Assembly (NCBI GenBank): GCA_037576215.1
Contig: JBANDB010000009.1
Coordinates: forward strand, 1,116,001 to 1,180,000
Direction of reading: 5' to 3'
Length of the DNA: 64,000 nt
From: Armillaria gallica
Taxonomy: Eukaryota; Basidiomycota; Agaricomycetes; Agaricales; Physalacriaceae
Every line of letters begins with the position of its first letter. The first letter of the stretch is position 1. The translations under genes and the position numbers were made by a program. Under the pieces are notes generated by a model. That model was not told the DNA's origin and ran no database searches. It was given only the letters and a program-made list of their open reading frames with translations. Shown here in pieces: positions 36,085 to 49,169 of this stretch.

Positions 36085-36811
36085 CACGAGAATTTACAAA
36101 AGGACATCTGATCATCTTGACATCACGTATGAAGATCGTATATACATGCTGATCGATAAACCGATGTTGGAGCAAAATCAACGTCGCGCTCGTGTAGGTA
36201 TGCTACGGTCGAATGAAAGAATCTGTTGATTATCACCGGCTATTAGACTTTGGCGATATGGAGAAGATACGATACTCACAAACGGTCTCGACGGCAGAAT
36301 TCAGCTGGCATCGCGCGCTATACATGGACCACAATTGTCGAGGAGGATTCTCCTGGACCTGCTACTAGAGAGTATAGCTAGGGCTGGTTCGGACCGGTGA
36401 CTGACAGACAAGCTCAGACGTCGACATCGAGTGTCGCATTGAGCTACGTCGCGGTGCTCGTCTCCACTCAATGAACGTTTGAACACTCGCTTCCTCACGT
36501 CTTTGTCACGGTAACCAGTTTCGGCACAGAAGTCTTAGGCGAAGAGAGATCTGTTGTATTGGATATCTCAGGCTGCGTCCCTTTTCGCAGCCATATGACA
36601 CTTGAGTACCTGCCACGGCATGCTATTCAGTAGGAATGGCCGAAAAGCGATAGTTATTGGCCTAGTAAATCCTATTGAGGCCGACGCATAAGAGGCACAG
36701 GCGGCGTCTGCGCAGTGCGAGATATGTGAGGAAATGGATATCAGCAGGTGAACTGAACGCACCTTCGCCCAATCAACCACTTCCGTCTTCCCTCAATTCA
36801 ACCTGTCAAGT

Positions 36812-37560
36812 ATGGCCGCCATCGAAACAGAGAAACGTGGTCGCTCCAGAAGGTGAATTCACCACCAGCGGCGTCAAGGCCAACGAGTTCTGATGGCGCA
36901 GTTAAGGTCAGAGCAGGAATGGTGGGCGTGGGAAAAACAGAAATTGCAGTCTTCACCGCAACCACCATCGTCTTCTATGTTTCACTCAGCCGACCTACAA
37001 CAATGGGAATATCAATGCTGCCTCATATCTCATCGCTCGAGGTAGCGGGATTTCTGAGCAGGCACGCGTTTTCTCTTGCCTGTTTTCCTCCAGACTGACT
37101 AAATTCTTTCTGTTCATTCAGTCTGAGTTAAAGGCCCACGGACGCGACCAAATTTGACACGACACCGGTACTAGTAGCGCTAAAATGAAGGACTACGGTA
37201 CGTCGTCTAGGTCTCGTTTCTGCACCCTGTGTCCAAGTGTAATTTGCAGGGACGACATCCAAATTCGTAGCACCGACAACGCAGCTGGTCCTGATTGTAC
37301 CAGGTTTCCTACTCCCTGGGGACTGGATTAATGGTTAGAAAAGAGGACCCTCGGTTGCCACGCCCATACATCTCGCTCCGACAGTTCGACTTGATTGAGA
37401 AGAACCTTTCGGTGGTACATATGCCTTTATTGCGACTGAGAATATCCCACTAATATAGACTAGAGGCATCGCGACCGCTTTCCCCACTATCAATAGAGGC
37501 AACGACGCGCAACCATCAAGCATGTATATGTAGGGGAGATACGACAGAGACGGTAGTGCT
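36812..37560 (+). pseudogene. decayed gene with P-loop-like motif, copy 2
   Basis: Repeats 32197-32950. The P-loop-like frame reads RAGMVGVGKTEIAVF. The next coding-like block has an added stop (TAA before RPTDATKFDTTPVLV) and a one-base shift after it, and the splice donor following GISMLPHIS is lost. This copy is further decayed than copy 1. Confidence 0.3.
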
Positions 37561-38455
37561 CGGAGGCTCGTTCTATCATTGTACTGTTGATTTCCCCACA
37601 CTTTCGATCTTAACGGCAACAGGACCCACGCTGGATTCAAATTTCCCGTGCACTTTACGCTCAATTCCTCTCCGTATATGGAGTCTGATTCACCCTCGTC
37701 GCGAGGGATTGCATATTATTCCCTGTGCAGAAGCTTCGGCGATTTGGTCCCACGGAAAATGGAACAGATCATGAAAACGGACCCCCCAATCCCATTCTAT
37801 GACTCTGAGGCCTAACTCCCATAATTGCGTTGCAAAACGGAACGCCTCAATCATGGTTATCAACTATGCTATCACCAGCCATCTCGACATCCGTTCCCCC
37901 CCCCAACACGCCAATTCTTGATCCATCTCATCCTAGCCTTCATTTTTTGCTCAGTCAGGTTACACGTGGATTCTTCTCACCCGGCACCATCCCCGCCTCT
38001 CAAGTGGTCTTATGTAGAGACGATGGTATCGACAAACCATCGAAACCGTAGACGGCGATTAGTCTCAACTTCAGTGTCCCAATGTGCAGGAAGGATTAAC
38101 AAGGCCGATTTAGCCGGTGGTACGTACTGTTGCATCGAGTATTTGCGCGTCTGTGCTAACCTTGACTCCAGGTCGCCTGGTTACATTCATAATATCAACA
38201 CAAATGGATCTGTTTTCCCTCATTCTCCATCAACCGATCTCGAACGATTTGTCTGATTCACAACAGCATTCAAGCATGGCCACAACACGGATGATCGCTG
38301 ATATAGTAATACCACGAATCCGTTCGAGAAATATCAGCGCTCCAAATCCATTCTTAAGACAAGCGCCTGCACGTGCGAAAGCCAACCAAATTCAACTCCG
38401 ACGTGTGCTTCTTTACTCCCACTGTCGTCTCCGCTCAGAGCCAGAGCCAAGGACT
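37561..38455. other. duplicated upstream region of the long coiled-coil gene
   Basis: Matches about 32950-33626 with extra sequence around 37690-37850. Short open frames occur but none with recognisable content. It presumably holds the gene's promoter; no clear TATA element was found. Confidence 0.4.
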
Positions 38456-40019
38456 ATGGCCCGCGCTGCCAAGTATGTCTTATGATTAGCGTCGTCTTCA
38501 CTATCGTTGATGTTGTACACCAGACCTCGGTCTTCCCCACCTCCACTTTACAGTACCTTCCCTGGACCAGATAATCGTGCACGTACTGATCCAAGCAATG
38601 AGCGGACACCACTGAATCCGCAAACAACCACGAAACCCAGGGAGCGTTCGTATATCTTGAAGGTCATGATCGGGCTCCTGTTATTCATGGCGTTCACCTG
38701 GCATCTCGTTGACGACTACTCCAACACCCACCGCACGGACGTCCAGGAAAGGAACCGTCTCCGTGAAGAGTCAGACCGTTTGAAGCGGATTGAGCACGAG
38801 GACACACAGCGAAAGCTAGCTTATGAGCGGGAAGACGAAGAACGACGTTTGGCTTTTGAAGAAGAGAAGCAGTGGATGAAGGAGCAGAGGGAGAGGCAGG
38901 ATAAAGCAATTGCGCGCGAGGAAGCACGGCGAAAGCTGGCGCATGAAGAAGAAGACGACAGGAGAAGGAAACAGAGAGAAAGAGAGGACAAAGCGATTGA
39001 GCTTGAGGAAGCTCGACGGAAGTTGGTGCATAGACAGGAGGATGAGCAGCGACGGTTATCACACGAGAAGGAGGACAGGAAGTGGAGGGAAGAGACGGCA
39101 GAACGGGAAAAAGAAATCGAGCGCGAGGAGGCGCAGAGAAAGTGGGATCATCGGCAGGAGGATGAACAGAGACGGCGAGCCCACGAAGACGAGGACCAGA
39201 GGAGGAAGGCAGAAAAGGAAAGAGAAGATCGAATAATCAAGGCTCGAGAGAACCTTGTCGCGCGCAGAGAACAAACCGTCCAGGCGAAGGAGGATGCGAT
39301 GCGGGAGGATGAAGAACACAGGAAGCGCGCTGGGCTGATCTGGCAGGACTTGACACCGGAGAAGCGGTGTTTGGGCTACGAGAAGAGGATGTATCAGGCC
39401 AAACTGATGAACATTCCTTATGGAGAGGACGCGCAGAGCTGGTGCATGAAGACGGCTATCGATATTCATGGAGTCACATATGACCATCCAGATTTTTGCA
39501 CGAAGGAGAGACGGGTATGTTTATTCTATCCTTCGAAGGTTATAGTAGGTGCTGAATTACTTCGGTGACCAGGATGGCGCTGTCAGTATTGTTGGACATT
39601 GGACCGTAACGTCGAACGAACCGACGTGCAAGACGTGGTGGGGTAATCACGAGAAAAAGGTAAGAATTTGCTGCAGATACGCAGACTTGCATTGATATCC
39701 TTCTTTCAGGGCTGCTACGGATCCCGAAAAATGGTATGTGACGTCCTCGTAATCGTTACCCGATACTAGATAACACTCTATCATAGCGCGTCGAAGCACA
39801 TATGTTCAATCATCAAGAGCCCTGGAACAACTGGGCTGAGATGTGCTTTTCCACTCCCTCTGAATTCGCTTGGAAGAGCTTTGCCCACCCCGATACATGC
39901 GAGAACAAGGTTAGTGATGCTCCGTCGCGTGGACGTCATACTCAATTTCTTCTCTCTAGGGAAAGTATGGTATCGCTGGAACTTGGTTCATCGATGTTGA
40001 TGAGAGCGAGTGCCCGTGA
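38456..40019 (+). CDS. membrane-anchored coiled-coil protein with Cys-rich C-terminal domain (long form)
   Basis: Six exons: 38456-38472, 38524-39514, 39573-39659, 39710-39733, 39787-39909 and 39960-40019, joining to 433 aa. It has the same architecture as 33627-34830: TM helix at about 50-68 and an identical exon pattern in the C-terminal domain, ending GIAGTWFIDVDESECP. The coiled coil is exactly 120 residues longer. It is built from imperfect repeats of about 40 residues rich in Arg/Glu (REDEERRLAFEEEK, EEARRKLAHEEEDDRRRK, EEARRKLVHRQEDEQRR, EEAQRKWDHRQEDEQRR). The frame is preserved, so both copies may be functional. Function unknown. Confidence 0.8.
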
Positions 40020-40261
40020 ACGGTCGCCGGCCTTGTACTTTGAAAGTCTTACGTCGTTTCTGTTGTTTCCCGCTATCGATCGTTGTAAGAGATATCTTGT
40101 GCTCATTGCAGAACCTGTATCAACGGCTTCATATCATTACGGTGTAAGTGATGTGTGGGGCAGCAATATTAAAGCTGCTCCACCCCTTCTGTAGCTTTTA
40201 CTGGACGTAAAGAAACGAGGCAAATAAGAGTCGTTGTGGATAGTACATAAGGGGAAGCATC

Positions 40262-40335
40262 GAACTCTGTGGGAGAAGTACATCCTTACGCAAATGCCAT
40301 ATCACGAATGCTACTCGAAATACTCCGTCGTTAGG
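40262..40335 (-). pseudogene. fragment of the small gene's last exon
   Basis: On the minus strand it reads SISSSIRDMAFA and a stop, matching the end of the gene at 35035-35363. It marks the right end of the large duplication. Confidence 0.55.
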
Positions 40336-42170
40336 TTGATATCGCCGTCTGTCTACATGACGAAGCCAACTATATGACAATGTGTGACCTGAAAGCACGG
40401 ACCTGATGCGACTGTCGGGTATCGTGCTCGGACCCATGAAAAAAGGAACGCGACGAGACGAAAGGCCGCACAACCCACGAGACGCCCGGAACACGAGAAC
40501 ATGGGAACGACAATGCGCCCAAACACAGAAACAGAGACACACGGCAACGCGAACACATAGGAATAACAATGCACGGGAATAGGATAGGGAAGAAAAGGCT
40601 CAGCGAAGCAGATGAAATGCAAGGGAAGGAGGCACACGAGGAACCATCAGATCCCGGGCCGCCGGCAACGTCGATTAGACTATTATGGAAGACATTAACG
40701 CATCCATCAAGGCGTCATTCCCACGCGATCATCTCCGCGTCGGGGGATGCGCTCCAGCAAACGAGGATCAATGATGATATGCTTCCAATACGAGCACGGT
40801 CCGAGCCAAGACAAGGTCAAAAGTCGACCAGGAAAGTTGTATTCACTCTCGCCCGGAATTTCTCAGTTGCAAAAGTCGTCGACTTCGTAGGCAACACGGA
40901 AATTATCAAGTGGTGCTCGTGGTGGTGACAAAAATATGATAAGTACGACAAGTAACGTGACCGTGGCCTGTCGTGACTCGATCCGGTGACGTCCTGGTCC
41001 AGAACCTTTCAGGGATGTTTCTCCCTACCACCACCTTAGCACCAGTGCCATGCCTCCATTGGAATCAGGTATCCTTGTGGAGTCCGGACATCAATGGAAG
41101 ATAAACAACGATGGAGGTGCGGTATTGTTTAGGTTTTTTTTTGCACAATTGACAATGGTTATGACCGTGTACAGTTACATGGGTCGGCTTGCATCATTGG
41201 CATGACCGCTTCCGAGGTGCTTGTTGTTCTGATGCAATGACACCATGCGGCAATACCGATTGCACCGCCTGAAATCTCACTTCATCTATCACCACGAAAT
41301 GCAAGTAATTCAGGATAGCCTTCAGAATCAGCAGGATGCATTGGTACTCCTGCACTCCCACCGTGTGTGCGCCCATGTCTACCTCACCTGTAGAAGCTTG
41401 TATAAAGATAGTGTGTGCCTGGTATGTTGACTTGGTCTGCTTGAAATGCTCAGTACATGTACCAACACTGAACTAGGGTCTGGAGGAGGCTATGAAGATG
41501 ATCGAAGATGATATTGCCGAGTTGGAAATTCTTGAGAGGAGACTGGTGACAGAGTATAAGATGGTCGAGGATATTGATTCCATGGAGGTTTTTGACGAGG
41601 CTAAATCCTGAGCGTTTACTAAGACAGGTGCTGATTGCGAAGAGAACCTGCAGAAGCTGGGGAGACTGCATGACCTTCGGCTGAAGCTTGCTGATTTACA
41701 GAGTGGAAACATGAGTATAGGGAGTCACACTGGCAAGTGTCTATTTCATCTTTGTATCGCCAAAAAATTACCCAGGTTAATTCTTTATCAATGAATATAG
41801 CTTGCACTGTCTGAACATTGCACAATCCCTTCTGTCATCTATATCATACACACCATACTATCAGGACCTGCATTTCTAACATTGTTAACTACATTTCTGA
41901 CATTGTTAACTACATTTCTAACATTGTTAACTAGGAGTTTCAATACAGAGGCCGCCAAAGTAGATGCAGCAATGATGTAATCACTGCTTCCAGTATGTGA
42001 TCGACTTCGGGGCCCGTTCATGTGCCTCCGGCTAAGATCAGCTGGAAGGCTATGGGAAGATTAACCCTGATTAACCAGAGTAGTCACGCATTGTCACAAT
42101 CATCAAATTATATCTGAATGACGTCGGATGTCAGTACTTTTAGCTATCATTTTTCCCCCCTAGATAACCG
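40336..42170. other. mostly non-coding; one broken coiled-coil-like frame
   Basis: 41480-41610 on the plus strand reads EEAMKMIEDDIAELEILERRL in an open frame, stops at TGA (DEAKS*), then continues with EENLQKLGRLHDLRLKLADLQ. This is a coiled-coil remnant, perhaps of a transposon protein. The rest shows nothing recognisable apart from the minisatellite at 41871. Confidence 0.35.
41871..41933. repeat. 21-bp minisatellite, three units
   Basis: CATTTCTAACATTGTTAACTA is repeated three times with a single G/A difference in the middle unit. Confidence 0.9.
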
Positions 42171-42214
42171 GTCATCTTCTATATATGGGAGCAAGCTCAC
42201 GATATATTCATAAG
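42171..42214 (+). repeat. left arm of a perfect 44-bp inverted repeat
   Basis: This arm is identical over 44 of 44 bases to the reverse complement of 49729-49772. The pair brackets the first gypsy element and its short flanks. Confidence 0.85.
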
Positions 42215-42309
42215 ATGACCTGTACAACTGAGTTTAAATTTAGTGGGTTCATTTTTGCTGACCACGCACCTTCCTAAATAGATATAGCATCCACATGCCA
42301 GCAGCAGAT

Positions 42310-42559
42310 TGTTGTATGGTTCTATTCTCTTCGGTTTATCTCTGTTATTTCTTGAAGTCTTCACCTCCATCCCCCTTTCTTTGTATTAACTCACTGTAAC
42401 TTGTTACTGAGTCTTCTGACTCATAGTGTATTATGATTAGGAAATAGTCAGAGCCCTGTAGTATATAAAGATGTAACTACATAGTCTAAATTCAGAATTC
42501 TCTTGCCCTTCTCATTGTCTGACCAGATTCAGGCCCATCTTGATTAGAGCGATACCTCA
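42310..42559 (+). repeat. 5' LTR of gypsy 1
   Basis: Begins TGTTGTATGG and ends GATACCTCA. It contains GTATATAAAG at 42471, a TATA-box candidate. Highly similar to the 3' LTR. Confidence 0.9.
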
Positions 42560-42751
42560 CTTGATCAAGTGCAGGATTTGTTGAACTTCTCTTTATGCAC
42601 TTGCCTGTCTTTGAGGCCGGATACTCGACCATACATTTAGCTAGCTCCGCTTACCTCTGCTCCTCACTCAACCACTGTCTCAGGCGAAAATCCTCCTTTT
42701 AACCAAAACCGCATCTGAGAATCTATCTACCATCAGTCTTCTACCCTCACC

Positions 42752-45190
42752 ATGTCTGACCCTCTTGAAAATCTGGCTTCGACTGTCACTGCCAACACCT
42801 ACGCCGCACTTGCCCCTATCCTCACATCCCTCGCACAGCGTCTCAATGAAAATGAGAGCACTTTAACCGCACTTCAGGCAGAAGGGAGCTATGCAGAGTG
42901 CATCTCAAATGCTCTGCAATTTTCTCTGTCAAATGCCTCCTTCCAGCTCCCCACTGTCCCTGCTGCTCCTGCCACCACTGCCACTAGTGCACGTCCTCAT
43001 AGTCTTTGTGTTGACCTTCCGAAGTTCCATGGCACCCTCAAAGAAAGTGTCTGGGCTTTCCTCTCCATTATTCAGGACCATCTTGAGGCTTCGCACATTC
43101 CCAAAGATGACTGGGGTGTGTCAGTCAGTGCTCTTCTACGAGATGGTGCCCAAACTTGGTATCTCTCAAGGAAGCGAGCCAATGGAGACCATCTGCTACT
43201 CTGGGATGAGCTTGTTAAAGAGCTCAAGACGCAGTATGACTCACCCACTCACGCCAACGAAATTCGTGGGGCCCTCCATAAAATCCAGTACCGCGGCAAC
43301 ATAACCGACTACATCCTCCACTTCCAAAATCTCGAGATGCAGTTAGACAACAAGGAAATGACCTTTGGAGACCGCCAACATTACTTCACCCGTCCCCTTC
43401 CTCCTGACCTTGGCTTCCACATCTCCAACCTCAATCCTAAAACCATGTCGGAGGTCTATGATATCACTCGCAACTGGGCCCGCCATAAGTGCTTTGCACA
43501 GGCTGGTCACAAAACTGACCGTGTAGGCAAACAGTGTCCGGCAAAGCCTGTACCACCTATCACATTCCCTTCCTCATTGACAGCCTCTACCTCCACTGTG
43601 ATGCCTGTACCCATGGATCTCGACAGCTTTGAGCCTTGAACTAAGGCTCCACCTACAGGCCCTCATTCCCACCAGGATATGACCAAGGTCCGATGCTACA
43701 ATTGCAACAAAATAGGTCACTACTCCAAAAACTGCTGCCTACCCCGTAATCCCCCCAGCAATGCTAATGGAAACAATGCCACACTCAACAGGCAGGCCAA
43801 GTGCAACTATCCCTGCTCTGCCAGCCAGTCCATGTTTCACTTCAGTGACCCTCAGCCTATCCGTCCTCATTGTGCCCGTGATGCCGCCCAACCCTACCCA
43901 CCTCAGACACTGCTCCAAGAGCTCGACAAAGAGTCTTGCAGTCATATCCGATTCACTCAGAAGGATGTCAACAAGTTTCTTGAAAGCTGTGAGCCTGCCA
44001 AGTTAAATGACAGGCCACTGCCACCGCCGCTTGATCTACACCTTCTCAATCTTGACGATGAAGCTTTTGAGAGCTTGCCTGTATATCACGCATCAGTACA
44101 AGGACGCTGCAAGTTCCTTGGTAGGAAGGCCAAACCTGTTCTAGTGGAGACCATTCTGGACACGGCTGCACCTGATAACTACGTTTGACGCTCAGTTGCA
44201 GAGACTGCCTATATGGACATCTTTCGGCTCTGAGTACCCAAGGACGTTGCTGGTGCAAGCTATACTACTATGGTAGCCTTCGCTAAGTTCACTCTTCAGA
44301 TCAGGGACATCAAGGACACGACCTTGGCATATATCTTGGAGGAGGATTTGGGATTCAGGTATGACTTGCTGCTCGGAAGGAACTGGATGAAGCATTATCA
44401 ATTTAGGCCTCGATGGGAGGACAATTCATTTTTCCTTACTTCGCCAAAGACCCATGCAACTGTCCATATCCAAGCAGTATGCTCTCCCATCCACTCTCCA
44501 TCACCTTCAGCAAACCAGGCAGCTGTTTCGAAAGTCGAGGACCTCTACACCCTCGACGACGCTTTATCTGACGAGGACTATAGTGATCTACCAGATCTCA
44601 TGGATGTAGAAGATTCCGATGATGAAGATGAAGAGGACAATGAAGAAGACTACTACACGGATGATGAGGCTGACTACGATGAGCCTCTCAAGCCTTGCCA
44701 TTGCTCCGAGGACATTGCGCACCCTCTAGAGCCCATGACACAGACTACAAAACATCCTTGTAAACTTGGCCAGTTTGCGAAGAAGCTGAAGGACGCTGTC
44801 AGTACAAAATTCCCAAGACTCTTCCAGAAGAAGGTAGGATACCCACCTAGTTGATGTTGGGTCCACCATATTGATACTGGTAATACACAGCCAGTCCGTA
44901 CTCAAGGCCATCCACACTCGCTGCAAGACAACATTGTCATCAAGAAATTTGTTGATGAAGCTCTCCTCGACGGTGTCATTGAAGAGTTGCAGTCACCATG
45001 GTCTTCACCCATTATTCTTGCTGAGAAGAAAGATGGTATGCCTAGGGTTTGCGTTGATTTACGCGCCCTTAATCAACTTACAAAGAAGAATGCTTACCCT
45101 TTGCCTTGTATAGACAAATGCTACATCAACCTCAAAGATGCTGAGATCTTCACTACTCTCGACCTTTGCTCTGGCTACTGGCAAATCCAT
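42752..45190 (+). pseudogene. gypsy 1 Gag, protease and N-terminal reverse transcriptase
   Basis: A single reading frame runs from the ATG at 42752 to 45190, broken only by TGA codons at 43637, 44186, 44232 and 44852. Gag reads LPKFHGTLKESVWAFL and LHKIQYRGNITDYILHFQNLE. A CCHC zinc knuckle (CYNCNKIGHYSKNC) follows at about 43694. A protease-like segment (ETILDTAAPD, later DLLLGRNWM) comes next. An acidic stretch precedes the RT start (WSSPIILAEKKDG, RVCVDLRALNQLT, FTTLDLCSGYWQIH). The frame stops being coding at 45190 because of the inserted LTR. The uniform TGA pattern suggests lost Arg CGA codons. Confidence 0.85.
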
Positions 45191-46558
45191 TGATGAGCCT
45201 CCAGGCTCTGTACGCTCATAAATTCACGGATCTATAATGATCTAGTGATATTCTTCCCCTTCTGAACTTCCATATCAAAGCACAGCCATGATTGTCAGGC
45301 ACTTTGATCCTGAATCCTATTATGCAACTCTAATGACAAGTTAGCGAACTATTATAATTTGCTACAGTCAGCAGCAGTCAAAGCCTTACCAAGGCTGTTT
45401 ACTTTGCGCAGTTCATGGCTTAGTAAATGCACAGAAAGTTTGCATTGCAGCAGCATTGCACAGTAACTGAAGCTACATGCACAGTTATGCGCAGCCATGC
45501 ACAGTTGCACAGCTGCTGACAGATCTCAACTCAGCATTAGTAAGGAAAGGACAAGAATATTCTATTGCGCAGTAAATAGTTCGCTTGTGTTGTGAATTAA
45601 CAGGGCAAAGACAAATGTAGCTTACATACAAGTAATTCTCAAAGTAGTATAAAAGTAGCTAACTAAAAGTACGAGGAAAAGGAGATGAACCCCAGGGAGT
45701 TACTTGCCCACAAGTATACTACCTTACACACCTCCTAGATCCAATACACACACCCAAAGTTATTGCTTCTCTACTGTTCATTAGAGAAATAACACTTGGC
45801 GAACTTTCCCTTCGCTAATACAGTTACCTATAACTTCAAGTGCTTACCTCTGCTCCAAAAACTTTGCTAGGAAACCTTTACTGGTTACCCTTGCAAAGCA
45901 TCCTCGACGTTTTAAGTTCGCTTACATACCTGTGTGCTTTAAAGAGCAATCCACAGCTAGGATTGAAGCCCTTTAGCCACTAACAACCCAGTACTATCGT
46001 TTCTAAACTTAGGAAACAGCACCACTTAACTCTTATAGAGTTAGACACCTTGGGGCCTTAGCTACCTTTCTCATAGAAGAGAAAGTTCGCTACCATTGCC
46101 CTTGTGATTCGACTCAAGATTGATACTGACTTGCTTGATATTAGGATCATTTAGAGCTATATCTTGCTTGCACGTATTTCATCTTGGACAAAACTTCGCT
46201 CACACCTGGAGCACCAGCACCTCTTAACTCACATAGAGTTCCCCAACCGAATCTGCAGCTAGGATTTCAACACCAAATAGTTCGCGCTGCATCTAGGTCA
46301 CCCCCGCTCAGCATACACCCACATTTATGCACCTTTTCCCTTCCAGGAAAGTTCACGTACATACCTTGAGCCTCTGAACAGCCTTCAGAGAATCATAACA
46401 AAGTGTAGCAACACGTCGCTACACCACCAGGAAGCTACAGTCACCGCACGGAGGTGCAAGACTAGACTCGCTAGAACCTGCCTTCAGATTCTGTGCTTGG
46501 TTACACTCGCTGTTACAGGTCTTGTGTTTTCTGCCTGCAGGAGTCTTTAGGTTCATCA
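45191..46558. mobile_element. 1,368-bp solo-LTR-like insertion in gypsy 1 RT
   Basis: Begins TGATGAGCCTC and ends GGTTCATCA, a TG..CA pair with TGATGA/TCATCA inverted termini. It is flanked by CCAT on both sides (45187-45190 and 46559-46562). Skipping the insert and one CCAT rejoins the RT frame exactly (YWQIH to LDDADKEK). A related copy is at 52775-54097. TATAAAAG near 45650 fits an LTR promoter. No coding frame. Confidence 0.8.
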
Positions 46559-46562
46559 CCAT

Positions 46563-48932
46563 CTCGATGATGCTGACAAGGAGAAAACAGCCTTCACCTG
46601 TCGTTATGGCCATTATCAGTTCTGTGTCATGCCCTTTGGCCTTACCAACGCACCAGCAACATTCCAGAACATGATGAACAACATCCTTTGCCCCTACATT
46701 GACAAGTCCATGATGGTCTACCTTGACGATATCATCATCTATTCAAAAAGTCTTGAGGACCACATTCTCAATGTTGAAAAGGTACTTACTGCTCTTGATG
46801 ATGAAGGCCTCGTACTTAATTCCGACAAGTGTTCTTGGGCACAGAATGAGATCCTCTACCTTGGCCACTATGTCTCTGGAAATGGCATCCAGGTCAACCC
46901 TGACAAAGTCAAGGCGATCCTTGAATGGCCTGTTCCCAAAACCATCACCGATGTCTGCGGATTCATCAATCTTGCTGGCTACTACTGCTGCTACATTCCT
47001 GCATTTGCAGACATGCCCAATGCCTTGTATGATCTTCTTCAAGGTTCACCAAAAAAGGGTACACCTATTGCCTGGACTGACAAATGTCAGCAAGCCTTCA
47101 ACAACCTCAAATGATCCCTCACCTCTACCCGTATGCTTATCCACCCCACTCCATGGCATGTTTTTGTCATTGACTCCGACACTTCAGGAACTTGCATCAG
47201 TGCTGTTCTTCAACAAAGCAGCCAGTCCTTTTGAGGATCTAATGACGGGGGGATACCTGTGAGTCTGAATCCCGTTTTACCTTCAAGGATAAAGACTTAC
47301 AACCTGTCACATATGAGTCCTGTCACATGACTCCCACTGAACAACACTACTCTGCCAAAGAACGGGAAATGCTTGCAATTGTTCATGCTTTGAAAAAATG
47401 GTGAGGTTATATTGAAGGTTCCCCAATTGTTGTTCGCACAGACCATGAATCTCTGAAGTATTTTCATACTCAAAAACATCTCGGATGCTGTCTTGCTCGT
47501 TTTGCTGATGATATTTCTCATTTTGATGTCCAGATTATTTATCGTCCCAGTCATACCCAAGTTGCTGCCAATGCCTTGTCCCAACGAGAGGGACATGCGC
47601 AAATTCCTGACACCAAGTACCAACCACTCTATGCTTGCACCAACACTCTCAACCCTAAAGACCGTTCAGCTATCTTCAAAACGTTGGAAGGATATCAAAA
47701 GGACTTACACCGAGGCCAGAAGATTGGGACTGACAGATACATGGTACGCTCGGACATCTTGTACAAGGATATACGCTCTGATGACGCTGCCGAACCACAG
47801 TATGTTGTTGTCCCTAACAACCCTGCAGAGGCCTATGAGCTTGTCCACCACCTACATGTCGATATGGGCCACCTAGGAGTCAACACTGTCAGTAGTGCTC
47901 TCCACTCCCAGGCATGGATGCCATACAGCCAGGAAATCGTCGAAGAAGTGGTACATACCTGTAACAAGTGCCAATTCACTAAGCAAGACTCAACTATTTC
48001 TCAGCCTCTTCACCCTCTTCCCCGCTACGACACAGGCGAAATCTGGGCCTTTGACTTCATTGGGCCTCTCACCAAAACTAAGCAAGGAAATCAATACCTT
48101 ATCACAGCAATGGATCTTGGTACTACCTTTCCCCTCACTGAATCGCTTGCTCAGCACTCTGCCGAGTCTCCAGTCAACCTTGTACGCCACATCACCACCA
48201 CTTATGGGAAGCTGAGAGGAATCTTGATGGATAACGGAGAAGAATTCATGTCCTATGCATTTCAGAACACTCTACCATCTCAAAATCAAGCATCTATGTA
48301 CCTCGCCCTATCACCCACAGACCAATGGTCACCTCGAAAAATTCAATGACACCCTGGTCCAGATGTTAGCCCATTATTGTGTGCCTGACTGTCAGGACCA
48401 GTGGGATGAATACCTACCTGATGCTCTCCTTGCTCATTGCGCCCATACCAATCCTAGCCTTGGCACCTCCCCAGCATTCATGATGTATGGCCATCAACTT
48501 TGTCTCCCTAGCCAAGTATCCTTTGACCTTCTTCGTGTCCCTCCTAGCGATGCCGAGATTTAAAACCTCCAGCGAAAACGTCTCGAGCATGTTCAAGATC
48601 TTGAAAGATTCTGGGCTGAGGCCAATAGCAAAGCCTTGGCTCGTCTTGAGGAGGAGGCAGCGAAATGAGAAGGAGAATATACAGAGTGTGCCCTTGGAAT
48701 CGGTGACCTTGTCCTATGGATGCATGAACATCAGTCCAAGCTCCATCCCTGCTGGGATGGGCCATTTATCATCTGCGATGTTACTGAGAAAAACACGTAC
48801 CAGCTGATGACCAGGGGGGGGTATGTTCTCAAGCACCTCTACAATGGACAACAATTACACCCTTTCCACCCTTCCCCTGCTTCCAGGATCCCAGATTCTT
48901 CATTGTGGCATGCATCAGCAGATTTGCAGTGA
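46563..48932 (+). pseudogene. gypsy 1 reverse transcriptase, RNase H and integrase
   Basis: RT continues with VMPFGLTNAPATFQ and the active-site YLDD (MMVYLDDIIIYSKS). RNase H is recognisable (VFVIDSDTSG, HYSAKEREMLAIVHALKKW, VVRTDHESLKYF). The integrase has its HHCC zinc finger (HHLHVDMGHL..CNKCQ) and catalytic core (FDFIGP, MDNGEEF, NGHLEKFN). The C-terminal WDGPFII module follows. Breaks are TGA at 47112, about 47402 and about 48666, TAA at 48561, and frameshifts near 47255 and 48265. Confidence 0.85.
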
Positions 48933-49169
48933 TGAGACGCAAAGGTGAGCCAGCAAGGACAACGCCAGCACTGAAGAAATCAAAATCGATGTCGTGCCAC
49001 TTTGACCTTCCTTTTTTGTTCATTCTGACCCTGGCTATCTTTTCCCACCTATCCTGGTTGTGTGATGTGACCTACCAGCAGCCTCATCACATCTTGTCAT
49101 CAAAATTATCACATCTCTTTGCCCTTGACATTCCGCTTTTGCAGAGCAAAAGTCTTAACGACAGGGAAA

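Larger units (their letters stand above)
36085..40335. repeat. large duplication, copy 2 (about 4.25 kb)
   Basis: Collinear with 31455-35077 but longer. It contains a 360-bp expansion in the coiled-coil gene and extra sequence around 37690-37850. Boundaries are approximate: left near 36085, right near 40335 where similarity to the last exon of the small gene ends. Confidence 0.7.

Noticed and set aside
38694..39487. Long minus-strand open frames opposite the coiled-coil gene
   Set aside because: They are antisense shadows of the Glu/Arg-rich coiled-coil exon, whose composition keeps the opposite strand open.
40353..40637. Minus-strand Cys/Phe-rich open frames near 40.4-40.6 kb
   Set aside because: Several overlapping frames are open at once because of biased base composition, and none has a domain or a credible gene structure.
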